From Verrucomicrobiota bacterium (GTDB taxonomy: Bacteria; Verrucomicrobiota; Verrucomicrobiia; Chthoniobacterales; UBA10450), in the NCBI GenBank assembly GCA_019244415.1, contig JAFASN010000067.1, forward strand, positions 1 through 40,585: a stretch of DNA of 40,585 bases, read 5' to 3'. The position numbers and the translations under genes are program-made. How positions within the stretch are numbered: position 1 is the first letter of the stretch; every line of letters begins with the position of its first letter. The notes under the pieces are model-generated. The model did not search any database. It was not told where the DNA came from and worked only from the letters and a program-made list of their open reading frames with translations. Shown piece by piece: positions 16,099-24,811 of this stretch.

Positions 16099-17004
16099 AT
16101 GGCAGAGCAAATTCCGCTGGATGAAAAAGCGCGCGCGGCTGACTTGCGCGCGGAATTAGAACAGGACGATAGTACGGAAGAGATCGCGCCCGACATCGCT
16201 TACAAGCGTCTCGCCATCGTCAACGTTGTTTATTTCGGCGAACCCGGCGCGGGTGATCGCGAATGGGTGCTAATTGATACCGGCATCCCCGGAATGGCCG
16301 GCGCGGTCAAGCGCGCGGCCCGAAAACGTTTCGGCGAGAATTCGCGACCGGCAGCGATCATCATGACGCACGGGCATTTCGATCACGTCGGCGCGCTGAA
16401 AACCCTGGCGGACGAATGGGACGCGCCGATTTACGCGCATTTGCTGGAGCAGCCGTACCTTGATGGCCGTTCCGGCTATCCACCGCCCGATCCGACGGTA
16501 GGCGGCGGTTTGATGTCGTTAACGTCGCCGATGTTTCCGCCAACGCCGATCGATGTGGGAAATCGGCTGCGCATTTTGTCTGAATCCGGTGAAGTACCGG
16601 AGATGCCAGGCTGGCGCTGGATCCACACCCCGGGGCATACGCCGGGGCACGTCTCCCTGTGGCGGGAGAATGATCGTGCGCTCATCGTCGGTGATGCCTT
16701 CATTACCACCAACCAGGAATCAGCCTACGCCGTGATCGTGCAGAAGCCGGAAATGCACGGGCCGCCGATGTACTACACACCGGACTGGCCGAGCGCGGGC
16801 GATTCGGTGCGGGCGCTTGCTGAATTGCAACCGGAACTTGTCGTCACGGGGCACGGCCGCGCCATGCAGGGCGAAGAGATGCGGCGCGCCCTGCATGATC
16901 TGGCCGACAATTTCGAGCAAATCGCCATGCCGGAAGAAGGCCGTTACGTTCACGAGGCGGCGCAGGCGGACGCCAGCGGAACCACCTACGTACCGCAGAA
17001 GTAA
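16099..17004 (+). CDS. metallo-beta-lactamase fold hydrolase
   Basis: The 301-residue protein carries the MBL zinc signature MTHGHFDHVG (His91, His93, Asp95, His96), a TPGHTPGH block near residue 180, GDAFIT near 200 and a TGHG motif near 250. It has no signal peptide and so should be cytoplasmic. The family covers glyoxalase II-like thioesterases, lactonases and other hydrolases, and the substrate cannot be fixed here. It is transcribed divergently from the Deg protease (gap of about 110 bases) and converges on gmhA with only 15 bases between stops. Confidence 0.85.
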   Translation: MAEQIPLDEKARAADLRAELEQDDSTEEIAPDIAYKRLAIVNVVYFGEPGAGDREWVLIDTGIPGMAGAVKRAARKRFGENSRPAAIIMTHGHFDHVGALKTLADEWDAPIYAHLLEQPYLDGRSGYPPPDPTVGGGLMSLTSPMFPPTPIDVGNRLRILSESGEVPEMPGWRWIHTPGHTPGHVSLWRENDRALIVGDAFITTNQESAYAVIVQKPEMHGPPMYYTPDWPSAGDSVRALAELQPELVVTGHGRAMQGEEMRRALHDLADNFEQIAMPEEGRYVHEAAQADASGTTYVPQK

Positions 17005-17019
17005 AGGCCCGATAATGGG

Positions 17020-17640
17020 CTAATGCTGCGGCAGACTCGGCTCAACCATTTCGCAGATCACGTGCAGCAAAAACTTGTGCGCTTCCTGGATGCGCGCGGT
17101 GCAATCTCCCGCCACGATCACCTCCAGGTCAGCAATTCCGGCACAATCTCCGCCATCGCGACCGAGCAACGCGACTGTACTTAGCCCACGCGATTTCGCC
17201 TCGTCCAGCGCCCGCCGGATGTTTGCCGATTTTCCGCTCGTACTCAGCGCGAGGAGCAGATCGCCATCCCTCCCGAAAGCGCGCACCTGTCGCGCGAACA
17301 CCTGGTCGAAGCTGTAATCATTGGCTGTTGCCGTCAGCAGACTGCCGCTGGCGGAAAGATTCAGTGCGGGGTACGGGCGGCGATCATGCACAAAACGGCA
17401 GGCGAACTCGGTGGTGAAATCCGCCGCATCAGCTGCGCTCCCACCATTACCGCATGCAAGCAACTGATGCCCGCCCGTGAGTACCGCCGAAACGAGACTA
17501 GCCGCGCGATCGATCTGGCCGGAGAACTTTTGCAGCGAAGCGAATGTGGCGGCCGCTTGCTGAAGGGCCTGTTGGAAGATTGGGGACACGCGTATGCATT
17601 TAAGCGCGTTCGTGGCGATGTCGAGCGAACCGTCGCGCAT
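17020..17640 (-). CDS. gmhA: phosphoheptose isomerase-like SIS-domain protein (GmhA)
   Basis: GmhA converts sedoheptulose 7-phosphate to D-glycero-manno-heptose 7-phosphate for LPS heptose. The 206-residue product has the SIS-domain signature GNGGSAADAADF, then ALSTSGKSANI and a C-terminal EAHKFLLHVICEMVE helix, all typical of GmhA. The frame continues upstream to 18216, but that part is antisense to the NlpC/P60-like gene and has no family similarity. The ATG at 17640 has a clear Shine-Dalgarno, GGGAGAGG, five bases upstream. No other heptose genes are nearby, so heptose function rather than another SIS sugar isomerase is probable but not proven. Confidence 0.85.
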   Translation of the reverse strand: MRDGSLDIATNALKCIRVSPIFQQALQQAAATFASLQKFSGQIDRAASLVSAVLTGGHQLLACGNGGSAADAADFTTEFACRFVHDRRPYPALNLSASGSLLTATANDYSFDQVFARQVRAFGRDGDLLLALSTSGKSANIRRALDEAKSRGLSTVALLGRDGGDCAGIADLEVIVAGDCTARIQEAHKFLLHVICEMVEPSLPQH

Positions 17641-17805
17641 CTGCACCTCTCCCGAACGCGAAAATCCCTCAGGTCGAAGCCGAATAACGCACGGCAACTT
17701 TACGCCGCGAGCCACGTAAGTACCTGCCGTCGCGGCAGCAACGCGGTACTTTTTGTTTGCCAGCGGAAGCGGCTTTGGCGTAAGACCAGCTTTTTTATTG
17801 GAACC
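17641..17805. promoter_or_regulatory. divergent promoter gap between gmhA and the NlpC/P60-like gene, with nested inverted repeat
   Basis: This 165-base gap must hold the promoters of both genes. It contains a nested dyad: outer arms AAGTACC (17718-17724) and GGTACTT (17745-17751), and inner arms TGCCG (17725-17729) and CGGCA (17733-17737) around a TCG loop. The outer arms contain the AGTAC word that is over-used across the window. It could be an operator or a cruciform/hairpin. No convincing -35/-10 pair was assigned. Confidence 0.5.
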
Positions 17806-18507
17806 GTGGCGAAGTTTTCCCTGAACGCCGTCTTGATCGTGAGCGTTTTTGCCGGCTGGCAAATGACGGCGCAGGCGGAGGAAAATAACCCGGAGCGTCC
17901 GCGCGGAGATTACGGAGTCACGCTCCAGCCATTTGCGGCGGCCGCTGCCCCGACGCCGCGCGGCCACGTCGTTCGCGTTGCCTATTATGTGCCGCGCACC
18001 ACTGCGCCGCTGCGCGCGGAGCCGGTCGAAGACGAATCGCCTGCCGAGCCGAGTTTCCTTTCCCGCGACGCCTCTCACCCGATGGTTCCCGGAAAGTACG
18101 CCGTTGTGCGCGATGGGATCGCCTACGCGCCGTCGCGCGCTCCGCAGAATGTCAAGAATGCGATTTGGGCGGTGAACACCTTGCGGCGAAAACCGTACAT
18201 ATGGGGCGGCGGGCACGGCACCTTCAACGATTACGGGTACGATTGTTCAGGCACGGTCTCGTTCGCGCTGCATTATGCCGGGTTACTGGCAACGCCGTTG
18301 CCCTCGAGTGATTTGTGCCATTTCGGCGAACGCGGACGCGGCAGATGGATCACAGTGTACTCACGCAACGGCCATGCCTTTGCTGTCATCGCCGGGCTGC
18401 GGCTCGATACGACAGATCTGCGTTACGGCAGCGACGTGGGCCCACGCTGGTACGCCGAGCCGCGCGACGCCAGCGGGTTTGATGCGCGACATCCCGCGGG
18501 CTGGTAG
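17806..18507 (+). CDS. secreted NlpC/P60-like cysteine hydrolase (cell-wall peptidase)
   Basis: The C-terminal half reads as an NlpC/P60-type domain: PYIWGGGHGTF, then YGYDCSGTVSFAL with candidate nucleophile Cys147, and NGHAFAVIAG with candidate His190. Such enzymes cleave peptide bonds in peptidoglycan stem peptides. The N-terminus has a signal peptide ending in AQAEEN. The frame is open back to 17386, but that stretch is antisense to gmhA. The GTG at 17806 (preceded by TTGGAA) starts exactly at the signal peptide and is preferred, giving 233 residues. A proline- and alanine-rich linker separates signal and domain. It is followed after 39 bases by another secreted-protein gene. Confidence 0.75.
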   Translation: MAKFSLNAVLIVSVFAGWQMTAQAEENNPERPRGDYGVTLQPFAAAAAPTPRGHVVRVAYYVPRTTAPLRAEPVEDESPAEPSFLSRDASHPMVPGKYAVVRDGIAYAPSRAPQNVKNAIWAVNTLRRKPYIWGGGHGTFNDYGYDCSGTVSFALHYAGLLATPLPSSDLCHFGERGRGRWITVYSRNGHAFAVIAGLRLDTTDLRYGSDVGPRWYAEPRDASGFDARHPAGW

Positions 18508-18546
18508 CGTACTTAGGGCAACGGCGTAAAGTCCCGTACCACGAAT

Positions 18547-19239
18547 ATGCGGCGCGTCATTCTAAGAGCCGGCCTGATTTTTGCGACGACGGTCCTCGCC
18601 ACATTGGCCGGCGCCGATGACCAGCCGCCACTCACGTGGGCGGACGAGATCAGCAAAGGCTTCGTGCCGTATCATCAACTTACGGCAGATGATTTCCGCA
18701 TCGACGATAAAGCGCGGTTGAACGGTGACTACGAAGTGAAAACCTTCATCGATCCGCCGCAGTATCGGATCGCCGAGAAAATTTCCGATGACGGCGTTTT
18801 CCACGTTTACGTGACGGACTGGACGATCTTCTCCGGGTTGGACAGAAACGGAACGGCGCGGCGCTCAAAGGTGCGCTACATCAAAGGCGAGCTGCCGTAC
18901 GCACAGGCGCTGTTTGATCTGACCGAATTGCGCGCGCGCGAACTGGCGGCCCTTACCGCGGCACAATTGCCTTCAGCGGACGGAAACACGCTCGAGGAGG
19001 CGCGAGGCAGCTTGCAAAAACAAACGGACAAGCTGTACCAGGACAAGCTTCAGCAGGCACGTGACGAAACGGCGGAGTTTCAGAAGGCGACCGACGGCGG
19101 GAGAAACAAACGCAAAGTGCGCGAGCTTGGGCCGAAAATCCGCAAGCGACTTGATGCTCTGCCGCCTGTGCCAACGCCAGCGCCGACACCGACGCCAACT
19201 GCCACGGCAACGGCTACGCCCACACCTGCGTCTCGTTAG
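18547..19239 (+). CDS. secreted protein of unknown function with Pro-Thr tail
   Basis: The 230-residue product has a signal peptide (about residues 1-23, ending LAGADD) and a soluble domain with no motif I recognise. A charged, probably coiled-coil segment (about 145-200, rich in Lys, Gln and Glu) is followed by a low-complexity tail of alternating Pro, Thr and Ala (about 207-228). The tail is encoded by a repetitive stretch around 19165-19236. The gene sits between the NlpC/P60-like gene and the SufE-like gene on the same strand. The signal peptide and codon usage consistent with its neighbours support a real gene; the role is unknown. Confidence 0.72.
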   Translation: MRRVILRAGLIFATTVLATLAGADDQPPLTWADEISKGFVPYHQLTADDFRIDDKARLNGDYEVKTFIDPPQYRIAEKISDDGVFHVYVTDWTIFSGLDRNGTARRSKVRYIKGELPYAQALFDLTELRARELAALTAAQLPSADGNTLEEARGSLQKQTDKLYQDKLQQARDETAEFQKATDGGRNKRKVRELGPKIRKRLDALPPVPTPAPTPTPTATATATPTPASR

Positions 19240-19243
19240 CGTT

Positions 19244-19699
19244 ATGTACCCGCCGAAGTTGACCAACATCATTCAACTCTTCGAGCATCTTCCCGAAGAC
19301 GAGCGGCGCGAAACACTCGTTTCCTACAGCGACAATGCCAGCAAACAGGAGCCACGGCCCGGCGAAAAGTTCGAGCTCGAAGATGTGCGCAAGGATGAAG
19401 AATGCGCCGACACGGTTGGCGTTTACCTGCACGTTGACGCCAGTGGCAAAGCTCACATTCGGATGACGCTCGGCCCGGAAGTACAAACACTCACTCGCGC
19501 CATGACGGCGATTCTTTGCAAGGGACTCGACGGCGCCACGCCGCGGGAAATCCTGGATCTGCCGGCCGACTTTGTGCAGCGCATTGTCGGGGCCGAGCTG
19601 GTGCGCGTGCGCAGCCAGACCACGTACTACGTACTTCAGCGCATCAAAGGCATCTGCAAAGTGTGGCTGGACCAGCAACGCATGGCGCAAGTGGCATAG
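19244..19699 (+). CDS. SufE-like Fe-S cluster assembly sulfur-acceptor protein
   Basis: SufE proteins accept persulfide sulfur from the cysteine desulfurase SufS and pass it to the Suf scaffold. The 151-residue product has the family shape: an N-terminal LFEHLPEDERRETLVSY helix, the acceptor-cysteine region EECADTVGVYLHV (Cys54, where typical SufE has GCxSxVW), and ILCKGLDGATPREILDLP. The frame is open upstream to 19061, but that part overlaps the preceding secreted-protein gene; the ATG at 19244 fits the family N-terminus. No sufS, sufB or sufC is adjacent, so this is an isolated copy. The unusual residues around the cysteine leave some doubt about classical activity. Confidence 0.83.
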   Translation: MYPPKLTNIIQLFEHLPEDERRETLVSYSDNASKQEPRPGEKFELEDVRKDEECADTVGVYLHVDASGKAHIRMTLGPEVQTLTRAMTAILCKGLDGATPREILDLPADFVQRIVGAELVRVRSQTTYYVLQRIKGICKVWLDQQRMAQVA

Positions 19700-19770
19700 T
19701 CATGCCAGGCCACGTGCGTTGACAGTGACGCGTGAAATTCCCCTGAATTGTTTTACAATCCGCGGCGCAG

Positions 19771-22700
19771 ATGCCGCGGAATAACGAGCTTCACAAAATT
19801 CTGCTCATCGGCTCGGGCCCGATCATTATCGGGCAGGGCTGCGAATTCGATTATTCCGGGGTGCAAGCGTGCAAAGCGCTGCGCGAAGAAGGCTATGAAG
19901 TGGTGCTGGTCAATTCCAATCCGGCCACGATCATGACCGACCCGGAATTCGCTGACCGTACTTACATCGAGCCGATCACCGCGGAGGTCATCGAGGCAAT
20001 AATCGAGCGGGAAAAACCAGACGCGATTCTTCCCACCATGGGCGGCCAGACCGCGCTGAACGCTGCCATGGAGCTTTACCGGAGCGGCGCGCTGAGGCGG
20101 TCCGGTGTGAAGTTGATCGGCGCAAACGCCCAGGCCATCGCTAAGGGTGAAGACCGCCAGCTTTTCAAGGAAGCGATGCTGCGCATCGGGCTCGATGTAC
20201 CGCGCTCCGGCATCGCGCATTCGCTGGAAGATGCCGAGCGGGTGGCGGATTTGATCGGCAGTTTCCCACTGATTATCCGCCCGGCGTTCACGCTCGGCGG
20301 CAGTGGCGGCGGAATCGCCTACAATCGCGAAGAGCTCGCCCTCATGGCGCAGCGCGGGCTCGACATGTCGCCGGTGGGCGAAGTGCTCATCGAGGAGTCG
20401 TTAGTCGGCTGGAAAGAATTCGAGATGGAAGTGATGCGCGATTGCGCGGACAACTGCGTGGTCGTTTGCTCGATAGAGAACTTCGACCCGATGGGTGTGC
20501 ACACCGGCGACTCGATCACCGTCGCGCCCGTGCAAACGCTGAGCGATCGCGAGTACCAGCTCATGCGCGATGCCTCATTCGCAGTTATTCGGGAGATCGG
20601 CGTGGAGACCGGCGGCTCGAACATCCAGTTTGCCGTTAATCCGCAGAACGGGCGCATGGTCGTGATCGAGATGAACCCGCGCGTCTCGCGTTCCAGCGCT
20701 CTGGCATCGAAGGCCACCGGGTTCCCCATCGCGAAAATCGCGGCCAAGCTCGCGGTCGGCTACACGCTTGATGAAATTCGCAACGATATCACGCGCGAAA
20801 CGCCGGCGAGCTTCGAGCCCACGATCGATTACTGCGTGGTGAAAGTACCGCGGTTCACCTTCGAAAAGTTTCCACAGGCGGACGCGACCTTAACGACGCG
20901 CATGAAAAGCGTGGGGGAAGCAATGGCCATTGGCCGCACCTTCAAGGAAGCACTGCAAAAAGCGCTGCGCAGTCTCGAGACCAAACGTTTCGGATTGATC
21001 CACGATGGCAATGAGCAGCCGGTCGACGACGAAACGTTGCGGCTCAAACTGACCACGCCGAATGCGGAACGCATTTTCTACATCGGCGAGGCGTTCGCGC
21101 GCGGCATGACTGTGGCGCAAGTGCACGAGCTGACGAAAATCGACCCGTGGTTCTTGCATAACATCAGCGAGATCGTGCGCGAAGCGCGCGCGCTGCAAGA
21201 GAGCGGGCCGGGCATCTCAGCAGAGAAAGATGCGCGTCGCGCTAAGAAGCTCGGTTTTTCTGATCGCCAGATTGCGGTGCAGTGCAGGGTGAGCGAAGAG
21301 GAAATTCGCGCGTGGCGCAAAACGCTTGATGTCACGCCCACCTATCGCCTGGTGGATACGTGCGCGGCCGAATTCGAAGCTTACACACCGTACTATTATT
21401 CGACCTACGGCAGCGAAAACGAGCGACGGGAAAGTGGCAGGCGCAAAGTGATGATCCTGGGCGGCGGCCCGAACCGGATCGGCCAGGGTATCGAGTTCGA
21501 TTACTGCTGCGTGCATGCCGCCTTCGCTCTGCGCGAGCTCGGCTTTGAGACGATCATGGTCAACTCCAACCCGGAAACAGTGTCCACCGACTACGATACC
21601 AGCGACAAGCTGTACTTCGAGCCGCTCACGATCGAGGACGTACTTAACATTTACCAGCAAGAGAAACCCGACGGGGTCGTTGTGCAGTTCGGCGGGCAAA
21701 CACCATTGAATCTCGCCGGCGGACTAAAGGCCGCTGGCGTTCCGATCGTGGGCACACAGCCGGAAAGCATTGAAATTGCCGAAGACCGGAAACTCTTTGC
21801 CGCGATGCTCGATCGGCTCGGTTTGCGCCAGACGCCCAGTGGGTCAGCAACGAGTGTTGATGAGGCGGTGGCAATCGCGAGCCGCATCGGTTACCCGGTT
21901 CTTGTCAGACCTAGTTTCGTACTTGGCGGCCGTGGAATGGAGCTGGTTTACAATGATGAGGACCTGCGCCGCTACGTGGCGAACGCGTTGGCCATCGCGG
22001 ACAGGAAGTCAGCGCCAGCAGCGGTCGCGCCCGCGGGCGATCCACAGGCCACATCGGCCGACGGGAACGACACATCTGTGTTCCGGCCGGTTCTCATCGA
22101 CCGGTTCCTCGAAGACGCGATCGAGGTGGACGTGGATTGCATCAGCGATGGTGAAACCACCGTGATCGGCGCGATCATGGAGCACATCGAGCAGGCGGGC
22201 ATTCACAGCGGTGACAGCGCCTGCGTGATCCCGACATTTTCGCTCACCAAAGCAGTGCTGGAAGAAATCGCCACGGCGACAAAGGCGATGGCGCGCGAGC
22301 TGAATGTGCGCGGGCTCATGAACGTGCAGTTCGCGGTCAAAGGCAAAGAAGTCTATGTACTCGAAGTGAACCCGCGCGGCTCGCGCACGGTGCCGTTCGT
22401 CAGCAAAGCCATCGGCGTTCCGCTGGCGAAACTAGCGGCAAAAGTGATGGCCGGCAAAACACTGCGCGAGCTCGGCTTCACCCGCGAAGTCGTGCCGAAA
22501 CATTTCTCCGTTAAAGAAGCAGTCTTCCCTTTCCTTCGCTATGAAGGGGTCGATATCTCGTTAGGTCCAGAAATGAAATCGACCGGCGAAGTGATGGGGA
22601 TCGATGAGGATCTCGGGCTCGCTTATGCCAAATCGCAGATGGCGGCTCCGCCCGCACTGCCGCGCTCCGGCAACGTGTTTGTCAGCGTCAAGGACGTCGA

Positions 22701-23073
22701 CAAACCGTCCGTTATTTCAATCGCGCGCGAGTTTGTGACGCTCGGTTTCGAGATCATCGCGACCAGCGGAACCGCGGCAGCGCTGGCCGCGGCGGGGGTG
22801 CCGGTCACTCGCGTGTTCAAAGTACGCGAAGGTCGGCCCAACGTACTCGACCGGGTCAAGAACGGCGACATCAGTTTCATCATCAACACGCCGAGCGGGA
22901 AAATTCCGCGCGAGGACGAAGTCGCGATCCGTAATGCCGCCATCGCGCGCAAGATTCCCATCATGACGACGCTACGTGCGGCGCAGGCGAGTGTGTACGG
23001 GATTCGCTCACTCCAAAAAAATAAGCTGCGGGTGCGCTCGTTGCAGGAGTACACGAGCCACAAAGGCGATTAA
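19771..23073 (+). CDS. carB: carbamoyl-phosphate synthase large subunit (CarB)
   Basis: CarB makes carbamoyl phosphate from bicarbonate, ammonia (from CarA-bound glutamine) and two ATP, feeding arginine and pyrimidine synthesis. The 1100-residue protein has two homologous ATP-grasp halves, each starting with a [10 protein letters not shown]- or [10 protein letters not shown]-type motif (residues near 11 and 564), and a C-terminal MGS-like allosteric domain. It is longer than the E. coli enzyme (1073), mainly because of a low-complexity insertion near residues 745-772 just before the [17 protein letters not shown] block. carA is not adjacent. The ATG has no obvious Shine-Dalgarno. All seven GTA valine codons I found in it are followed by C. 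Confidence 0.96.
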   Translation: MPRNNELHKILLIGSGPIIIGQGCEFDYSGVQACKALREEGYEVVLVNSNPATIMTDPEFADRTYIEPITAEVIEAIIEREKPDAILPTMGGQTALNAAMELYRSGALRRSGVKLIGANAQAIAKGEDRQLFKEAMLRIGLDVPRSGIAHSLEDAERVADLIGSFPLIIRPAFTLGGSGGGIAYNREELALMAQRGLDMSPVGEVLIEESLVGWKEFEMEVMRDCADNCVVVCSIENFDPMGVHTGDSITVAPVQTLSDREYQLMRDASFAVIREIGVETGGSNIQFAVNPQNGRMVVIEMNPRVSRSSALASKATGFPIAKIAAKLAVGYTLDEIRNDITRETPASFEPTIDYCVVKVPRFTFEKFPQADATLTTRMKSVGEAMAIGRTFKEALQKALRSLETKRFGLIHDGNEQPVDDETLRLKLTTPNAERIFYIGEAFARGMTVAQVHELTKIDPWFLHNISEIVREARALQESGPGISAEKDARRAKKLGFSDRQIAVQCRVSEEEIRAWRKTLDVTPTYRLVDTCAAEFEAYTPYYYSTYGSENERRESGRRKVMILGGGPNRIGQGIEFDYCCVHAAFALRELGFETIMVNSNPETVSTDYDTSDKLYFEPLTIEDVLNIYQQEKPDGVVVQFGGQTPLNLAGGLKAAGVPIVGTQPESIEIAEDRKLFAAMLDRLGLRQTPSGSATSVDEAVAIASRIGYPVLVRPSFVLGGRGMELVYNDEDLRRYVANALAIADRKSAPAAVAPAGDPQATSADGNDTSVFRPVLIDRFLEDAIEVDVDCISDGETTVIGAIMEHIEQAGIHSGDSACVIPTFSLTKAVLEEIATATKAMARELNVRGLMNVQFAVKGKEVYVLEVNPRGSRTVPFVSKAIGVPLAKLAAKVMAGKTLRELGFTREVVPKHFSVKEAVFPFLRYEGVDISLGPEMKSTGEVMGIDEDLGLAYAKSQMAAPPALPRSGNVFVSVKDVDKPSVISIAREFVTLGFEIIATSGTAAALAAAGVPVTRVFKVREGRPNVLDRVKNGDISFIINTPSGKIPREDEVAIRNAAIARKIPIMTTLRAAQASVYGIRSLQKNKLRVRSLQEYTSHKGD

Positions 23074-23090
23074 GCTCGCCCCGTACTCGC

Positions 23091-23115
23091 GTGCGCGCGC
23101 CGGAAGCGCGCGTGC
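23091..23115 (+). terminator. strong GC hairpin downstream of carB (no U-tract)
   Basis: The ten-base arm GTGCGCGCGC (23091-23100) pairs with GCGCGCGTGC (23106-23115) around the five-base loop CGGAA, with two G-T wobbles. It lies 18 bases after the carB stop and ahead of the next gene. No run of T follows, so classical intrinsic termination is doubtful; attenuation or mRNA stabilisation is possible. Confidence 0.4.
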
Positions 23116-23175
23116 CGCGGCGGCTCCAGGCCAGTGTTGCGTTGCACGCGTCGTGCGGCCATCAATATTCAGCGG

Positions 23176-23778
23176 ATGAAGTTACTCGCCGCTCTCTTCG
23201 CCTCTTCGCTCGTACTCGCGATCGCAACCAGTCATGCTCAGGAGAAAAAGGCGACGCCCAACTCAGATGAAGTCGCGGTTATTCACACCAGTGAAGGCGA
23301 GATGGTGCTGAAGTTCTGGAACGATGCCGCGCCGGAGACAATCGCCAATTTCAAGAAGCTGGCGCGGGCTGGATTTTACAACGGCACCACCTTTCACCGC
23401 ATCGTCAAAGGATTCATGATCCAGGGAGGCGATCCGAACACCAAAGATCCGGCCAAGGAAGACAGCTATGGCGACGGCGGCCCCGGCTACAAGATCAAGG
23501 CTGAATTTAACGACCACGGCCACGACCGCGGCGTTATCTCAATGGCGCGCGAAGCTGATCCTGATTCCGCGGGCTCGCAGTTTTTCATTTGCCTCGCGTC
23601 TACACACCGCCTTGATCACAAGTACACAACGTTCGGTAAGGTGATCAAAGGCGAGGACGTTCTCGATAAAATCGGCGACACACCCACGGCGATGGGTCCG
23701 GACGGCGCGCGCAGCAAACCGACCAAGCGCGTGACAATCGAACGGATTGATATCGTGCCTGCGAGTTCAATCAAATAG
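23176..23778 (+). CDS. secreted cyclophilin-type peptidyl-prolyl isomerase
   Basis: The 200-residue protein has a signal peptide (MKLLAALFASSLVLAIATSHAQ region, residues 1-20) and a compact cyclophilin domain: FKKLARAGFYNGTTFHRIV, GFMIQGGDP, SAGSQFFICLA and TTFGKVIKGEDVLDKI. These give the catalytic Arg (HRIV), the Gln of QGGD and the Phe of SQFF. It should assist protein folding in the periplasm. An upstream in-frame start at 23134 would bury the signal peptide, so the ATG at 23176, directly before it, was chosen. It precedes the N-carbamoylputrescine amidase gene by about 70 bases. Confidence 0.92.
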   Translation: MKLLAALFASSLVLAIATSHAQEKKATPNSDEVAVIHTSEGEMVLKFWNDAAPETIANFKKLARAGFYNGTTFHRIVKGFMIQGGDPNTKDPAKEDSYGDGGPGYKIKAEFNDHGHDRGVISMAREADPDSAGSQFFICLASTHRLDHKYTTFGKVIKGEDVLDKIGDTPTAMGPDGARSKPTKRVTIERIDIVPASSIK

Positions 23779-23814
23779 TACCGCCGACCGCGCAGAGGTC
23801 GCGGACAATTCATT

Positions 23815-23841
23815 CTCTGTTTCCTCTGTGCTCCCTGTGGT
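23815..23841. repeat. three degenerate tandem 9-mers upstream of the amidase gene
   Basis: CTCTGTTTC (23815-23823), CTCTGTGCT (23824-23832) and CCCTGTGGT (23833-23841) form a near-tandem nonamer array ending 10 bases before the GTG start. The pyrimidine-rich character differs from the surrounding sequence. Similar CTCTGTG arrays occur dispersed in various environmental genomes, as I recall, so this may be a fragment of a dispersed repeat. Confidence 0.5.
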
Positions 23842-23851
23842 TAAGTGCGTC

Positions 23852-24736
23852 GTGGCACAATCAGCAAGCAAAGTCGCGCTGGTGCAGATGCGGTGCGTGA
23901 CCGAGCCGGAGACAAATCTCGCACGCGCGATCGACTCCATCGGCGATGCCGCTGATCGCGGCGCACAGATCATCTGCCTGCCCGAATTATTTCGTTCGCA
24001 ATACTTTTGCCAGCGCGAAGACCACGCGAATTTCGCGCTCGCGGAAACAATTCCCGGACCATCGACTGAAGCATTGAGTACACTCGCGCGCGAGCGTTCC
24101 ATCGTCATCATTGCCTCGCTTTTCGAGAAGCGCGCGCCCGGCGTTTACCATAATACCGCCGTCGTGATTGATGCCGGCGGCGAAATCGCGGGCAAGTACC
24201 GCAAGATGCACATCCCCGATGATCCGGCGTTTTACGAGAAATTTTATTTCACGCCGGGCGACCTCGGTTTTCAGAGTTGGAAGACCTCTCGCGGAAACAT
24301 CGGTGTCTGCGTCTGCTGGGACCAGTGGTACCCGGAAGCGGCGCGGCTCACCGCGTTGCGCGGCGCTGAGATTTTGTTTTATCCGACGGCCATCGGCTGG
24401 CATCCGCGCGAGAAAGAGAAATATGGCGCGGCGCAATTTTCGGCGTGGCAGACAATGCAGCGCAGCCACGCCATTGCGAACGGTTGCTTCGTCGCGGCGG
24501 CGAACCGTGTTGGTCACGAGCGGCCTGCGGGAGGCGACGGTATCGAATTCTGGGGACAAAGTTTTATCTGCGCCCCGAGCGGCGAGATTCTCGCGCGAGG
24601 CAGCGTGAGTGAAGAAGAGCTGGTGATTGCCGATATCGACTGGGCGCAGGTGAACGAGCACCGCACGCACTGGCCATTTTTGCGCGACCGCCGCATTGAT
24701 GCCTATGAGGGCATTCAGCGGCGCATGCTCGACTGA
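23852..24736 (+). CDS. aguB: N-carbamoylputrescine amidase (nitrilase superfamily)
   Basis: This enzyme hydrolyses N-carbamoylputrescine to putrescine, CO2 and ammonia, the last step of the agmatine route to polyamines. The 294-residue protein shows the nitrilase triad as Glu45 (LPELF), Lys118 (YRKMHIPDD) and Cys155 (CVCWDQWYPEAAR). HIPDDPAFYEKFYFTPGD and the WDQWYPE block are characteristic of this subgroup rather than of other nitrilases. The start chosen is GTG at 23852, immediately before the AQSASKVALVQM segment; the open frame further upstream overlaps the isomerase gene. The agmatine deiminase partner gene is not in the window. Confidence 0.9.
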   Translation: MAQSASKVALVQMRCVTEPETNLARAIDSIGDAADRGAQIICLPELFRSQYFCQREDHANFALAETIPGPSTEALSTLARERSIVIIASLFEKRAPGVYHNTAVVIDAGGEIAGKYRKMHIPDDPAFYEKFYFTPGDLGFQSWKTSRGNIGVCVCWDQWYPEAARLTALRGAEILFYPTAIGWHPREKEKYGAAQFSAWQTMQRSHAIANGCFVAAANRVGHERPAGGDGIEFWGQSFICAPSGEILARGSVSEEELVIADIDWAQVNEHRTHWPFLRDRRIDAYEGIQRRMLD

Positions 24737-24811
24737 TTTGTTTCAGTCCGCCGGCACATTGTCTATCCGGCGGGATGACAACAAGCGACTCGTCGGAGTA
24801 AATTCAGGGCA

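Noticed and set aside
17386-17805. N-terminal extension of the NlpC/P60-like frame
   Set aside because: Antisense to gmhA, and would bury a convincing signal peptide that begins at the GTG at 17806.
17641-18216. N-terminal extension of the gmhA frame
   Set aside because: Antisense to the secreted NlpC/P60-like gene and without family similarity; a good Shine-Dalgarno precedes the ATG at 17640.
19719-19759. Consensus TTGACA and a TACAAT before carB as a sigma-70 promoter
   Set aside because: The two hexamers are 29 bases apart, far from the 16-18 base optimum, and no alternative partner fits either one well.
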